From positions 1-60,910 of the forward strand of contig CALESQ010000047.1 in NCBI GenBank assembly GCA_937907455.1: DNA of 60,910 nt, written 5' to 3'. Both the position numbers and the translations under genes were made by a program. Within the stretch, counting starts at the first letter, position 1, and every line of letters begins with the position of its first letter. This document shows, piece after piece, positions 26,122-34,595 of this stretch. The notes under the pieces were generated by a model that saw only the letters and a list, made by a program, of their open reading frames with translations, was not told the DNA's origin and made no database searches. This DNA is from an uncultured Caldilineales bacterium. Lineage in GTDB: Bacteria > Chloroflexota > Anaerolineae > JAAEKA01.

Positions 26122-27492
26122 ATGTCTCAGACCGCGCTTCGCCATCTTCCCAGCATTGACCGTTTGTTGCAACAGCCCCAGATCAGGCAGGCGCGCCTGA
26201 CCTATGGTCACCCGCTTGTGGTGGATCGGGCGCGTCATCTGTTGGATAGGACGCGCACGGCTTTGCTGCACGGCACAGACTCTGCGCCTGAGTTGGCTGA
26301 TCTGGTTGGGCAGTTGCTGGCAATGCTGACTGAGGCCGTTCGTCCCACCATTTACCCGGTGATCAACGCCACCGGGGTGATTGTTCATACCAACCTGGGG
26401 CGCGCGCCGCTCAGCCGCGCGGCACTGCGGGCCATGCAGGATGCGGCTGAGGACTATTCAAACCTGGAATACGACTTGGCGGCGGGAGAACGCGGCTCAC
26501 GCTATGATCATGCTGTGGGGTTGCTGCGCCAACTCACCGGCGCCGAGGATGCGCTGGTGGTCAACAACAACGCGGCGGCGGTGTTGCTCTGCCTCTCTGC
26601 GCTGGCGCGCGGGCGTGAGGTGATCATCTCGCGCGGGCAGTTGGTGGAGATCGGCGGCGGTTTTCGCATCCCTGATGTGCTGCAAACCAGCGGAGCCACC
26701 TTGGTCGAGGTGGGAACCACTAATCGCACCCATCTGCACGACTATGCCGAAGCCATCAGCCCGCAGACTGCGGCGCTGCTGCGCGTTCACAGCTCGAATT
26801 TTCGCCAGATCGGCTTCACCAGCGAGGTGAGCCTGGCCGAGTTGGTGGCGTTGGGGCATCAACACCACCTGCCGGTGATTGACGATCTGGGCAGCGGCAC
26901 GCTGTTGGATACCGCGACCCTGGGCCTGCCCCATGAACCCAGCGTGCAGGAAAGCGTGCAGGCGGGGGCATCTCTGGTGACCTTCAGCGGCGACAAGCTG
27001 TTGGGAGGGCCGCAGGCCGGGCTGATTGTGGGTCAGGCCGCGCTGGTGGCCCGGTTGCGCCGTCATCCGCTGACGCGCGCCTTGCGTGTAGACAAGACCA
27101 CGTTGGCCGCGCTGGCCGCCACACTCACACACTATCTGTTGGGCCAGGCCGAACAGCATATTCCGGTGTGGCAGATGATGGCACAGCCTCTAGGCGCAAT
27201 CACTGAGCGGGCTGCACGTTGGGCCGTGCAGTTGCAGGCCGCGGGCCTGGTTGCACGCGTCGAACCGGGGCAATCTACCGTGGGTGGCGGTTCGCTGCCT
27301 GCAGAAACTCTGCCAACGCAGTTGCTTTGTCTGGAAACCGCGGGTCCTGATGCCTGGGCCGCGCGCTTGCGTGCCGGAAGCCCCGCGGTGGTGGCGCGCA
27401 TCACCAACGGCGCGCTTTGTTTTGATCCGCGCACCGTCTCGCCTCGGCTGGACGAGGCGTTGCTGGCCGCTATTGTGAGCAGCAGGCCGTAG
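26122..27492 (+). CDS. selA: L-seryl-tRNA(Sec) selenium transferase
   Basis: 456 residues from the ATG at 26122. It is a fold-type I PLP enzyme converting Ser-tRNA(Sec) to Sec-tRNA(Sec) with selenophosphate. Diagnostic stretches are INATGVIVHTNLGRAPLS, EYDLAAGERGSRYDH, LVEVGTTNRTH, DLGSGTLLDTATLGLPHEP, and the PLP site FSGDKLLGGPQAG (Lys292). It is full length for bacterial SelA. No selB, selC or selD lies in the window, although selA-selB pairs are common; they would have to be elsewhere. A longer frame from 25999 reads through the terminator hairpin and is not used. Confidence 0.95.
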   Translation: MSQTALRHLPSIDRLLQQPQIRQARLTYGHPLVVDRARHLLDRTRTALLHGTDSAPELADLVGQLLAMLTEAVRPTIYPVINATGVIVHTNLGRAPLSRAALRAMQDAAEDYSNLEYDLAAGERGSRYDHAVGLLRQLTGAEDALVVNNNAAAVLLCLSALARGREVIISRGQLVEIGGGFRIPDVLQTSGATLVEVGTTNRTHLHDYAEAISPQTAALLRVHSSNFRQIGFTSEVSLAELVALGHQHHLPVIDDLGSGTLLDTATLGLPHEPSVQESVQAGASLVTFSGDKLLGGPQAGLIVGQAALVARLRRHPLTRALRVDKTTLAALAATLTHYLLGQAEQHIPVWQMMAQPLGAITERAARWAVQLQAAGLVARVEPGQSTVGGGSLPAETLPTQLLCLETAGPDAWAARLRAGSPAVVARITNGALCFDPRTVSPRLDEALLAAIVSSRP

Positions 27493-27553
27493 GTTGGTTG
27501 AGTAACCAGCCGCGGCGCACCTCAAGCGGCATTGAAATCAAGGATTTTCTCCC

Positions 27554-27964
27554 ATGCCTGTTTCCACCCGAATGCAAGGACGCGTTATCCGCGGCGGTCA
27601 GGCCGCTGGCCGTGCTCTGGTGTCGTCTGAGCCAATCGGTTTCCTCGGCGGCGTTGATCCCGATAGCGGTGTTGTGGTAGAGCCAAATCATCCCTTGTTT
27701 GGTCAGTCAGTGGCGGGACGCGTGTTGGTTTTTCCCACCGGCAAGGGTAGCACGGTTGGTTCCTATACGATTTTGCGCCTGGCGCGCAATGGTGTGGCTC
27801 CCGCGGCCATCCTCAACGCGCAGAGCGAAGCGATTGTAGCGGTAGGCGCACTGATTGCCGATATCCCCATGGTGGACCAACTGGCGATTGGCTTGCTGCG
27901 TGACGGCGATTGGGTGATTGTCAGCGATGGCGCGGTTGAGGTGTTTGAAGAGGCACCGGCATGA
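27554..27964 (+). CDS. Aconitase X small subunit (DUF126 swivel domain)
   Basis: 136 residues of the swivelling domain of the AcnX family, with VIRGGQAAGRALVSSEPIGF, LGGVDPDSGVV, VFPTGKGSTVGSYTILRLA and NGVAPAAILN. In archaea the two-subunit enzyme is phosphomevalonate dehydratase, making trans-anhydromevalonate 5-phosphate; other AcnX proteins dehydrate cis-3-hydroxy-L-proline. The 4-bp overlap with the isopentenyl phosphate kinase gene argues for the mevalonate role. The large catalytic subunit (DUF521) is not in the window. Confidence 0.85.
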   Translation: MPVSTRMQGRVIRGGQAAGRALVSSEPIGFLGGVDPDSGVVVEPNHPLFGQSVAGRVLVFPTGKGSTVGSYTILRLARNGVAPAAILNAQSEAIVAVGALIADIPMVDQLAIGLLRDGDWVIVSDGAVEVFEEAPA

Positions 27965-28782
27965 GCAGCGCTGAACTGGTTTTTCTCAAGCTGGGCGGCT
28001 CGTTGCTTACCGACAAGACGCAGGCTGAAACGGTGTACGTCGAGCGTCTGCACCGGCTGGCCGCGGAGATCGCTGCGGCGCGGCAGCACGCACCGCAACT
28101 GCGCTTGCTGATCGGCCACGGCAGTGGCTCGTTTGGTCATGTGGCCGCGCGGCGACATGGTACGCGCGCAGGGGTTGATGGTGCGGCCGGCTGGCTGGGG
28201 TTTGCCGAGGTAGCCGATGCCGCGGCGCGGCTCAACCGGCGGGTGATCGCGGCGCTGCTTGATGCCGGGCTGCCCGCCTGGTCGCTGCAACCCTCTGCCG
28301 CGGCCTGGGGCGAGGCTGGCGTGCTGGCTGCCTGGCCTACGGAGTTGCTGCAAGCTGCCCTGCAACGCGGCCTGGTGCCGTTGGTCTATGGCGATGCTGT
28401 GCTGGATGGCAAGCGCGGCGGCACTATCGCCTCTACCGAAGAGCTGTTTGCCTGGCTGGCCCCGCGGCTACGTCCGGTGCGCATCGTGTTGGCCGGTGCG
28501 GTGGATGGCGTGTACAGCGCCGATCCGCTGCGCCAGCCGGAGGCTACGCCGTGGCCGCTCATCACACCGGCTGATCTGCCGCAACTGCGTGCGCTGCTGG
28601 GTGGTTCGCATGGGATAGATGTCACCGGCGGCATGGTGAGCAAAGTCACCGAGATGTGCGCGCTGGTGCAGGCACAGCCGGAACTGGCAGTGCATTTGGT
28701 GTCGGGTTTGCGCACCGGCGCGATCACGCGGGCCTTGCTCGGCGCAGCAGATGCCGGCGGAACCCGCATCAGTAACCAGTAA
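27961..28782 (+). CDS. Isopentenyl phosphate kinase
   Basis: 273 residues of amino-acid-kinase fold. It has FLKLGGSLLTDK (Lys10), the IPK-specific IGHGSGSFGH with the catalytic histidine (His60), and the nucleotide-site motif GAVDGVYSADP followed by GIDVTGGMVSKV. It phosphorylates isopentenyl phosphate to isopentenyl diphosphate, the last step of archaeal-type mevalonate pathways and also of the mevalonate variant characterised in Roseiflexus. Its start overlaps the aconitase-X small-subunit stop by 4 bp (ATGA). Confidence 0.93.
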   Translation: MSSAELVFLKLGGSLLTDKTQAETVYVERLHRLAAEIAAARQHAPQLRLLIGHGSGSFGHVAARRHGTRAGVDGAAGWLGFAEVADAAARLNRRVIAALLDAGLPAWSLQPSAAAWGEAGVLAAWPTELLQAALQRGLVPLVYGDAVLDGKRGGTIASTEELFAWLAPRLRPVRIVLAGAVDGVYSADPLRQPEATPWPLITPADLPQLRALLGGSHGIDVTGGMVSKVTEMCALVQAQPELAVHLVSGLRTGAITRALLGAADAGGTRISNQ

Positions 28783-28844
28783 ATAGCAACCAGTATACAG
28801 TTCAGAAGCACAGACGGCCACCTCAACCAGCGGAGGGCCTGCTG

Positions 28845-29132
28845 CTACTCATTCTCAACTCTCAACTCCTCCCCTGCCATCCCCTGGCGCATCAGTCGCT
28901 CTTTGTAGGCGCGGCCTTTGCGTTTAATCTCTTCCTCGCGGCGCAGTGCTGCAGAGCGATCCGGTTGTGTTTCGTGGTAGACCAGTGTTACCGGCCCGCG
29001 CTGTCGCGTGTAGGCCGCACCGCGGCCCGCGTTGTGCATCGCCACGCGGCGGGTTACGTCGTAGGTCCAACCGGTGTAAAGCGTCCCATCTGCACAGCGC
29101 ACGATGTAGACAAAGGCTGGGGTGGGTTCCAT
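28845..29132 (-). CDS. GIY-YIG domain protein (UPF0213 type)
   Basis: 95 residues. It begins FVYIVRCADGTLYTGWTYDV, the GIY-YIG core, with the RRV arginine and a later EEEIKRKGRAYKERLM helix carrying the catalytic glutamate. Stand-alone YhbQ-like members are small nucleases whose cellular role is unclear, perhaps DNA repair or nucleotide-pool cleaning. It is convergent with the IPK gene. Confidence 0.9.
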   Translation of the reverse strand: MEPTPAFVYIVRCADGTLYTGWTYDVTRRVAMHNAGRGAAYTRQRGPVTLVYHETQPDRSAALRREEEIKRKGRAYKERLMRQGMAGEELRVENE

Positions 29133-29201
29133 GCGCGCAGTGTAGCCTGATTTGGCCGCGGTGCAAAATTCAGTCTTTTACCCGCAGGGAGAACAGTAAC
29201 A

Positions 29202-29250
29202 TGACGCGATGCGTCACAGATTTGTATGATCCGTGCCGTTCTTGTATAAT
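29202..29250 (+). promoter_or_regulatory. Promoter with adjoining palindromic operator
   Basis: TTGTAT (29222-29227), 17 bp, TATAAT (29245-29250). Immediately upstream is the perfect palindrome TGACGC-GAT-GCGTCA (29202-29216), a good position for an activator or for a GntR/CRP-like regulator. Its likely target is the membrane FeS oxidoreductase gene at 29388. The regulator is not identifiable. Confidence 0.6.
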
Positions 29251-29387
29251 GCGCCACAAATAGCAAACACATGCACCGGTGTATGATGCAGGTCATAGTC
29301 AGCCCTGCCAATTTGCGGTACACTCAGACCGTCACGCATCCTGCCCCCCTTTTGCCAGCCAGCTTCTCCCTGGAAGGAGACCCCCTC

Positions 29388-31406
29388 ATGTTCCGACTTA
29401 CTGTCATTGAAATGATCCTGTTTGTCATAGCCGCAGCCGCATCGTTGTACTACGGCTATTTGGGATTCAAAAAAGTATTTCGCATCATTCAGCGCGGCCA
29501 GGGCGAGCTGCCCCTGAAAGAGATTCCACAACGCTTGTGGAACGCCGCAGTGCAGTGGATCGGCCTGCTGCCCACCTGGCGCGCCCGTCCCGGTGCCAGC
29601 TTCATGCACGCGCTGATCGCCTGGGCCTTCATGTTCTACTTCCTGGTGAATGCGTTGGATGTGCTGCGCGGCTTCACCGGTTGGGTGGTTCCGGGGGCAA
29701 TCGGCAACATCTATCGCCTGATCGCTGATGTGCTCAGTGTGGGTGCGCTGGTGGCGATGGCCTGGTTCCTGTTGCGCCGTTTCGTCTTCAACGCCCGCGA
29801 GCTGACTTATCACGATAACATCAAGCTGACCGAGCAGGTCAAAAACGGCCGCATTCGCCGCGACTCGCTCATCGTCGGCCTGTTCATCCTGGCGCACATC
29901 GGCTTTCGCTTCCTGGGCGAAAGCTTCGAGGTGGCTCAGCACGCCGACCGCTGGCAGCCCTTTGCCAGTGTGGTGAGCGCGCTTTGGGGCGGCATGAGCC
30001 ACGGCACCCTCAACGTGCTGCAACACCTGGCCTGGTGGATTGCTCTCGGCCTGATTTTGGCCTTTGTGCCCTATTTCCCCTACACCAAACACATCCACCT
30101 GATGATGTCCGGCCTGAACTTCCTGTTCAAGCCCAAGCGCACCTCGCTGGGCGAGTTGGAGCCGATCAATATGGAGGATGAGACCATCGAGCAGTTCGGG
30201 GTCGCCAAACTGGAAGAACTGCCCTGGAAGCATGTGCTGGATGCCTATTCCTGCATTATGTGCAACCGCTGCCAGGATGTATGCCCGGCCTATACCACCG
30301 GCAAAGAGCTGTCTCCCTCCGCGCTGGAGATCAACAAGCGCATGTACATCAACGCGCACAGCACAGACATTGCCAACGGCGGTTCCACCGATCCGCTGCT
30401 GGACTATGCGCTCAGCAAGTCGGCGCTATGGGCCTGCACTGCCTGCGGCGCCTGCGTGCAGGTGTGCCCGGTGGGCAACGAGCCGATGTTCGATCTGATG
30501 TACATGCGGCGCAACCAGATGATGATGGAGAACGACTTCCCGCACGAGTTGCAAGCCGCGTATAAGGGTATGGAACGTTCCGGCAATCCGTGGAATTTGG
30601 CTCGCCGCGACCGCATGAAGTGGGCTGATGGCCTGGACATCCCCACGGTGGAAGAAAACCCCGACTTCGATCTGCTGTGGTGGGTGGGTTGTGCCCCCTC
30701 CTACGATATGCGCGCTCAGAGCACTGCCCGCGCCTTTGCCGAGGTGTTGCAGGCCACTGGCGCCAACTTTGCGGTGCTGGGCGAGATGGAGAACTGCACC
30801 GGCGACTCGGCGCGGCGCTCCGGCAACGAAGCCCTTTTCTTCGAGATGGCATCAGCTAACATCGAAACCTTGAACGAATTTATGGGCGGCGACAAGCCCA
30901 GGCGCATCGTCACCACCTGCCCGCATTGTATGCACACGCTGGGCAAGGAGTATCACCAGTACGGCGGCAACTATCAGGTTATTCACAGCACCGAGCTTAT
31001 GGCTGAGATGATGGAAAAAGGCAAGCTGCGCCCCTTGGCCGGTGCGGTCAAAGGCGGCATTACTTTGCACGATCCCTGTTATCTGGGCCGCATGAACGGC
31101 GTAGTCAACGCACCGCGCCAGGCTCTGCAAGGCGTCAATGGCAGCTTTGTGGAGATGCCCCGTCATGGCGAGCAGTCCTTCTGCTGTGGCGCCGGTGGTG
31201 CGCAGATGTGGAAAGAGGAAGAGCACGGCACGGCTACCGTTAACATGACCCGCTATCAGGAAGCGGCCGCGCTCGATGTAAAGACTATCGCCGTGGGTTG
31301 CCCCTTCTGCCTCACCATGCTCACCGATGCCTCGAAGCAGGCTGATCAAGGTATCGAGATCAAGGACATTGTGGAGCTGGTGGCCGGCAGCCTGAAACAA
31401 GCGTAA
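29388..31406 (+). CDS. Membrane-bound (Fe-S) oxidoreductase, HdrD/FadF-like
   Basis: 672 residues from an ATG with a GGAAGGAGA site. Five membrane helices (about 1-235) resemble the nitrate-reductase gamma subunit haem-binding type. Two 4Fe-4S clusters follow, CIMCNRCQDVCP (289-300) and CTACGACVQVCP (350-361), then two CCG domains, including CPHCMHTLG and HDPCYLGRMNG with CCGAGGAQMW. This layout is that of FadF-type proteins thought to pass electrons from ETF (fatty-acid oxidation) to quinone, and of DsrK/HdrD. No etf gene is adjacent. Confidence 0.9.
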   Translation: MFRLTVIEMILFVIAAAASLYYGYLGFKKVFRIIQRGQGELPLKEIPQRLWNAAVQWIGLLPTWRARPGASFMHALIAWAFMFYFLVNALDVLRGFTGWVVPGAIGNIYRLIADVLSVGALVAMAWFLLRRFVFNARELTYHDNIKLTEQVKNGRIRRDSLIVGLFILAHIGFRFLGESFEVAQHADRWQPFASVVSALWGGMSHGTLNVLQHLAWWIALGLILAFVPYFPYTKHIHLMMSGLNFLFKPKRTSLGELEPINMEDETIEQFGVAKLEELPWKHVLDAYSCIMCNRCQDVCPAYTTGKELSPSALEINKRMYINAHSTDIANGGSTDPLLDYALSKSALWACTACGACVQVCPVGNEPMFDLMYMRRNQMMMENDFPHELQAAYKGMERSGNPWNLARRDRMKWADGLDIPTVEENPDFDLLWWVGCAPSYDMRAQSTARAFAEVLQATGANFAVLGEMENCTGDSARRSGNEALFFEMASANIETLNEFMGGDKPRRIVTTCPHCMHTLGKEYHQYGGNYQVIHSTELMAEMMEKGKLRPLAGAVKGGITLHDPCYLGRMNGVVNAPRQALQGVNGSFVEMPRHGEQSFCCGAGGAQMWKEEEHGTATVNMTRYQEAAALDVKTIAVGCPFCLTMLTDASKQADQGIEIKDIVELVAGSLKQA

Positions 31407-31453
31407 CCTCAGGCGTGGCGTTTTGCCGCTGCTTGCTGGTTCCCAAAGCAAAA

Positions 31454-31487
31454 CGAGGCAGGCGCTTGCCTGCCTCGCTCTTTTTTT
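31454..31487 (+). terminator. Intrinsic terminator after the FeS oxidoreductase
   Basis: CGAGGCAGG (31454-31462) and CCTGCCTCG (31469-31477) form a 9-bp GC stem, then seven T at 31481-31487. It lies 47 bp past the stop. Confidence 0.92.
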
Positions 31488-31503
31488 GTCTGGAGTCGCA
31501 AAG

Positions 31504-31791
31504 CTAGCTTTGCGATTCCAGCGGGGTGTTTAGGCGCTGGTAGATGCCGTTTTCGCGCTGCATCAGCCCGGCATCTATCAGATAACGGCGCAGCATAGAG
31601 TAATCGGGGTTAATCTGCTTCAGGATTTCATTCATCTGTTTTTCCGGGTACTGTACGTCCGGTTCAAAGCGTTCCACCACCCAGCGCAGAATCACCAACT
31701 GCTTGTTGCGTCGCGCTGGCATCTGCAACAGTTCGCCGTCGCGCGTAAACACCTGCAATATCTTCTCTTCTTCAGGGGTCATGTTGTTCAT
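31504..31791 (-). CDS. DUF2087-family protein
   Basis: 95 residues of the DUF2087 type: a short N-terminal helix, then LLQMPARRNKQLVILRWVVE, RFEPDVQYPEKQMNEILKQ and DYSMLRRYLIDAGLMQRENG. The fold resembles a small winged-helix DNA-binding domain; it is often fused to ArsR-type regulators but stands alone here. Probably a transcriptional regulator. It precedes mutS2 divergently from nothing; both lie on the minus strand, 57 bp apart. Confidence 0.8.
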   Translation of the reverse strand: MNNMTPEEEKILQVFTRDGELLQMPARRNKQLVILRWVVERFEPDVQYPEKQMNEILKQINPDYSMLRRYLIDAGLMQRENGIYQRLNTPLESQS

Positions 31792-31848
31792 CTCTTGTGA
31801 TCTCCAACTATACTTTCTTGATTGTTCGGTTTCTTATCGGGTTAGGTT

Positions 31849-34329
31849 TTATTGGCCAACGAGATAGGCAATTGTTACGCCGTCGCCGCCTTCTTTGGCC
31901 TCGCCTTCGCGGAAGTTCTTTACCAGTGGGTGAGCGCGCAGCATATTACGCACCGCAGCGCGCAATGCGCCTGTGCCCTTGCCGTGAATGATCTGCACCC
32001 AGGGCATCATGCCCAGGTAGGCATCGTCGAGGTATTTCTCCAGCCGAGGTAGCATTTCCTCCACGGTGGCCCCACGTACATCCAGTTCCAAGCCGACGTG
32101 GGGGGCAGGTGCGGTGGCGGGGGCAGGCTCTGCCGGAGCGATCCGCTTTGCTTTGGCCGGTGGAGGCGGCTCGTCGCCCTCGCGGCGCACCAGCCGGCTC
32201 AGCGGCAGCCGCATCCGAAACGAGCCAATTTGCACTTCGGCGTCCTGCTCGGCGGGGTTGAGTGCTGCGATCTGGCCGCTGGCGTGCAGGCTGGGGATCC
32301 ACGCGGTTTCACCCACGGCCCAGGGGATGCGTTCGGCGGTCTGTCGCGCGGCTGTGGCCGCGGGCGCCAGTGCTTCGGCCGCGCGGCGGCGACGCTCCAG
32401 CACCTGCTGTGCTTCGGCTAGCATCTGCTGATGGGTGCTGGCTGTGGATGTGCTGTGACCGCCCGCGCCTGCGAGTTGACGGCGCACGCGTTCCAGGTCA
32501 TCGGCCAGCGCCTCCAGCTCAGCCTCGGCCTTAGCTTGTGCCTCGCCCAGCAGCTCGCGGCGCGCTTCCTCGATCTCGCCCAGCCGTTGGCGCAGGGTTT
32601 TTTCGTGCGCCTCGGCCTGGCGACGGGCTTGTTCTGCGCCGTCACGTTCGGCCTCCAGCTGTTCACGCGTCTGCTTGATCTCGTGCAGCAGGCTGTCAGC
32701 CGCCAGGGATTCGGGGCGTACCAATGCCTGCGCGGCCTGCACAATGGCCGGGTATAGCCCCAGACGTGCAGCAATCGCCAGCGCGTTGGAGCGTCCCGGC
32801 AGGCCGATGCTCAGCTCATAGGTGGGGCCAAGGGTTTCTACATTGAATTCTACGCTGGCGTTGCGCACGCCGGGCGTGCTGTGCGCATAGATCTTCAGAT
32901 CAGAATAGTGAGTGGTGGCCAGCGTGGTGACGCTGCGCTGCACCAGGAAATCGAGCAGCGCACGGGCCAGCGCCGAACCTTCTTCGGGATCGGTGCCCGC
33001 GCCCAACTCATCCAGCAGCACCAAACTGCGGTCGTGGGCCTCGTCGAGGATGGCGATGATGTTGGTAAGGTGGCTGGAGAAGGTAGACAGGCTTTGTTCG
33101 ATGCTTTGTTCATCACCGATGTCGGCAAAAATGCTTTCAAAGCACGACAGCACAGAGCCGTCACTGGCCGGAACATGCAAACCGGATTGGGCCATCAGCA
33201 CCAGCAGGCCCACGGTCTTTAAAGTTACGGTTTTGCCGCCGGTGTTGGGGCCGGTGACGAGGATGACGAAGTAATCGTCCTCCAGGTAGACGTCAATCGG
33301 CACTACTGTGTCGGGATCTAGCAAGGGATGGCGGGCGCGGCGCAGGTGCAGCGTGGAACCCGGGTGACGAAAAGCTGCGGTCGGCTGGTCAGCCTCACCC
33401 TGTTGAGGCCGAGGTCGGCGGCGCGTCTGGCGGGGTTGCTGAAAATCGCGCAGTTCCGGCTCGCTGGCGCGCAGGTCATCGGCATAGCGGGCGCGGGCGA
33501 TGATGAGATCCAGCAGGGCCAGCGCGTCCACGGTCTGGCGGATTGAAGGCGCATCGCTGCCCACGGCGTCGCTCAGCTCGGCCAGCAGGCGGCGGATTTC
33601 TTCTTGTTCGTCCAGTTGCAGCTTGCGCCACTCGTTGTTTAGCTCTACCACGCCAAACGGCTCGATGAACAGCGTGGCGCCGCTGGCTGATTGGTCGTGG
33701 ATCAGCCCGCGGATGCGTCCCTTGAATTCGGCGCGCAGCGGGATGACGTAGCGCCCTTGTCTCTGGGTGACAATCGCCTCTTGCAGGTATTGGGCGGTGT
33801 CGCTGGAGCTGATCAGCTTGCTTAGCCGCTCCATCAGCCGCCCTTGCACCACCTTGATCTCGCCGCGCAGCCGCGCCAGCCGCGGGCTGGCATTGTCCAA
33901 CACATCGCCGCGTTCGTTGATCACCTGGCCGATCTGATCGGCCAGGTGAGGCACCGGTTCGAGACGAAAGCCGATGTCGGCCAGGTTGGCAAAACGTGTC
34001 TCCAGGCGGGTGAGCAGGGTGCGCAAGGCGCGGGCGCGCAGCAGGGTGCTGCGAATCTCCAGCAGGTCATTGGCCAGCAAAATGCCGCCGCGCTCGGCCA
34101 GCGGCAGCATGGGGCGTACATCGTGTACGCCGCCCAGATGCACATCGCTGTGCTCGCCCAGCAGACGGCGCGCTTCGGTGGTCTCGGCCAGCCATTGCCG
34201 CGCCAGCAGAATATCGTCGGTGGGTATGGTGCGCAATGCCAGCTCGCGGCCCGCTGAAAAGCTGGTATGTTCGGCCAGACGCTGCAGGATTTTATCAAAT
34301 TCGAGGACGTGAAGAGTTTTTGCGTTCAT
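31849..34329 (-). CDS. mutS2: Endonuclease MutS2
   Basis: About 826 residues. No mismatch-recognition domain I; it has the clamp/core domains, the MutS ATPase with Walker A (GPNTGGKTVTLKT) and Walker B (SLVLLDELGAGTDPEEGSAL), a coiled-coil connector (about 520-640), and a C-terminal Smr nuclease domain with LELDVRGATVEEML and IIHGKGTGALRAAV. MutS2 suppresses recombination and, in Bacillus, splits stalled ribosomes. I take the ATG at 34329 because MutS2 proteins begin near MNAKTLHVLEFDKIL; 34347 would add six residues. Confidence 0.95.
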   Translation of the reverse strand: MNAKTLHVLEFDKILQRLAEHTSFSAGRELALRTIPTDDILLARQWLAETTEARRLLGEHSDVHLGGVHDVRPMLPLAERGGILLANDLLEIRSTLLRARALRTLLTRLETRFANLADIGFRLEPVPHLADQIGQVINERGDVLDNASPRLARLRGEIKVVQGRLMERLSKLISSSDTAQYLQEAIVTQRQGRYVIPLRAEFKGRIRGLIHDQSASGATLFIEPFGVVELNNEWRKLQLDEQEEIRRLLAELSDAVGSDAPSIRQTVDALALLDLIIARARYADDLRASEPELRDFQQPRQTRRRPRPQQGEADQPTAAFRHPGSTLHLRRARHPLLDPDTVVPIDVYLEDDYFVILVTGPNTGGKTVTLKTVGLLVLMAQSGLHVPASDGSVLSCFESIFADIGDEQSIEQSLSTFSSHLTNIIAILDEAHDRSLVLLDELGAGTDPEEGSALARALLDFLVQRSVTTLATTHYSDLKIYAHSTPGVRNASVEFNVETLGPTYELSIGLPGRSNALAIAARLGLYPAIVQAAQALVRPESLAADSLLHEIKQTREQLEAERDGAEQARRQAEAHEKTLRQRLGEIEEARRELLGEAQAKAEAELEALADDLERVRRQLAGAGGHSTSTASTHQQMLAEAQQVLERRRRAAEALAPAATAARQTAERIPWAVGETAWIPSLHASGQIAALNPAEQDAEVQIGSFRMRLPLSRLVRREGDEPPPPAKAKRIAPAEPAPATAPAPHVGLELDVRGATVEEMLPRLEKYLDDAYLGMMPWVQIIHGKGTGALRAAVRNMLRAHPLVKNFREGEAKEGGDGVTIAYLVGQ

Positions 34330-34398
34330 CAGCAAAGAGTATAGCACAGCGCTGGTCAGCAGCTAAATCGCTTTGGCGGGCAAGTAATGAGCGGATTG

Positions 34399-34427
34399 TT
34401 TGGCACACTGCTTGGTCTGCATATAAT
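34399..34427 (+). promoter_or_regulatory. Promoter upstream of proB
   Basis: TTTGGC (34399-34404), 17 bp, TATAAT (34422-34427). The -35 is weak, the -10 is consensus. The transcript would run through the dispersed repeat copy before proB at 34596. Confidence 0.5.
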
Positions 34428-34492
34428 GGGTTGCTGAGCGCCCGGCACGCACTGTTACCAGACAGCCTGGATAGACCGTAAACAAAACCATT

Positions 34493-34566
34493 GCGCGAAG
34501 TGTGGCAAGCTAAACGCTCTCAGTGCTGTTAGTCCGAATGCAGTGAGCAGTCCCCATGCGTGATAC
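34493..34566. repeat. Dispersed inverted-repeat element, copy 2
   Basis: It matches the reverse complement of 22553-22629 over about 74 nt, including GCAAGCTAAACGCTCT, CTGTTAGTCCGA (34526-34537) and CAGTGAG. It lacks the distal terminal repeat, so it is a partial copy. It lies in the proB 5' leader. Confidence 0.68.
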
Positions 34567-34595
34567 GTAGGACGTTTTTGTAGACTTTCAAGGGT

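Noticed and set aside
29214..30359. 381-residue open frame opposite the FeS oxidoreductase gene.
   Set aside because: Antisense shadow of a clearly functional gene.
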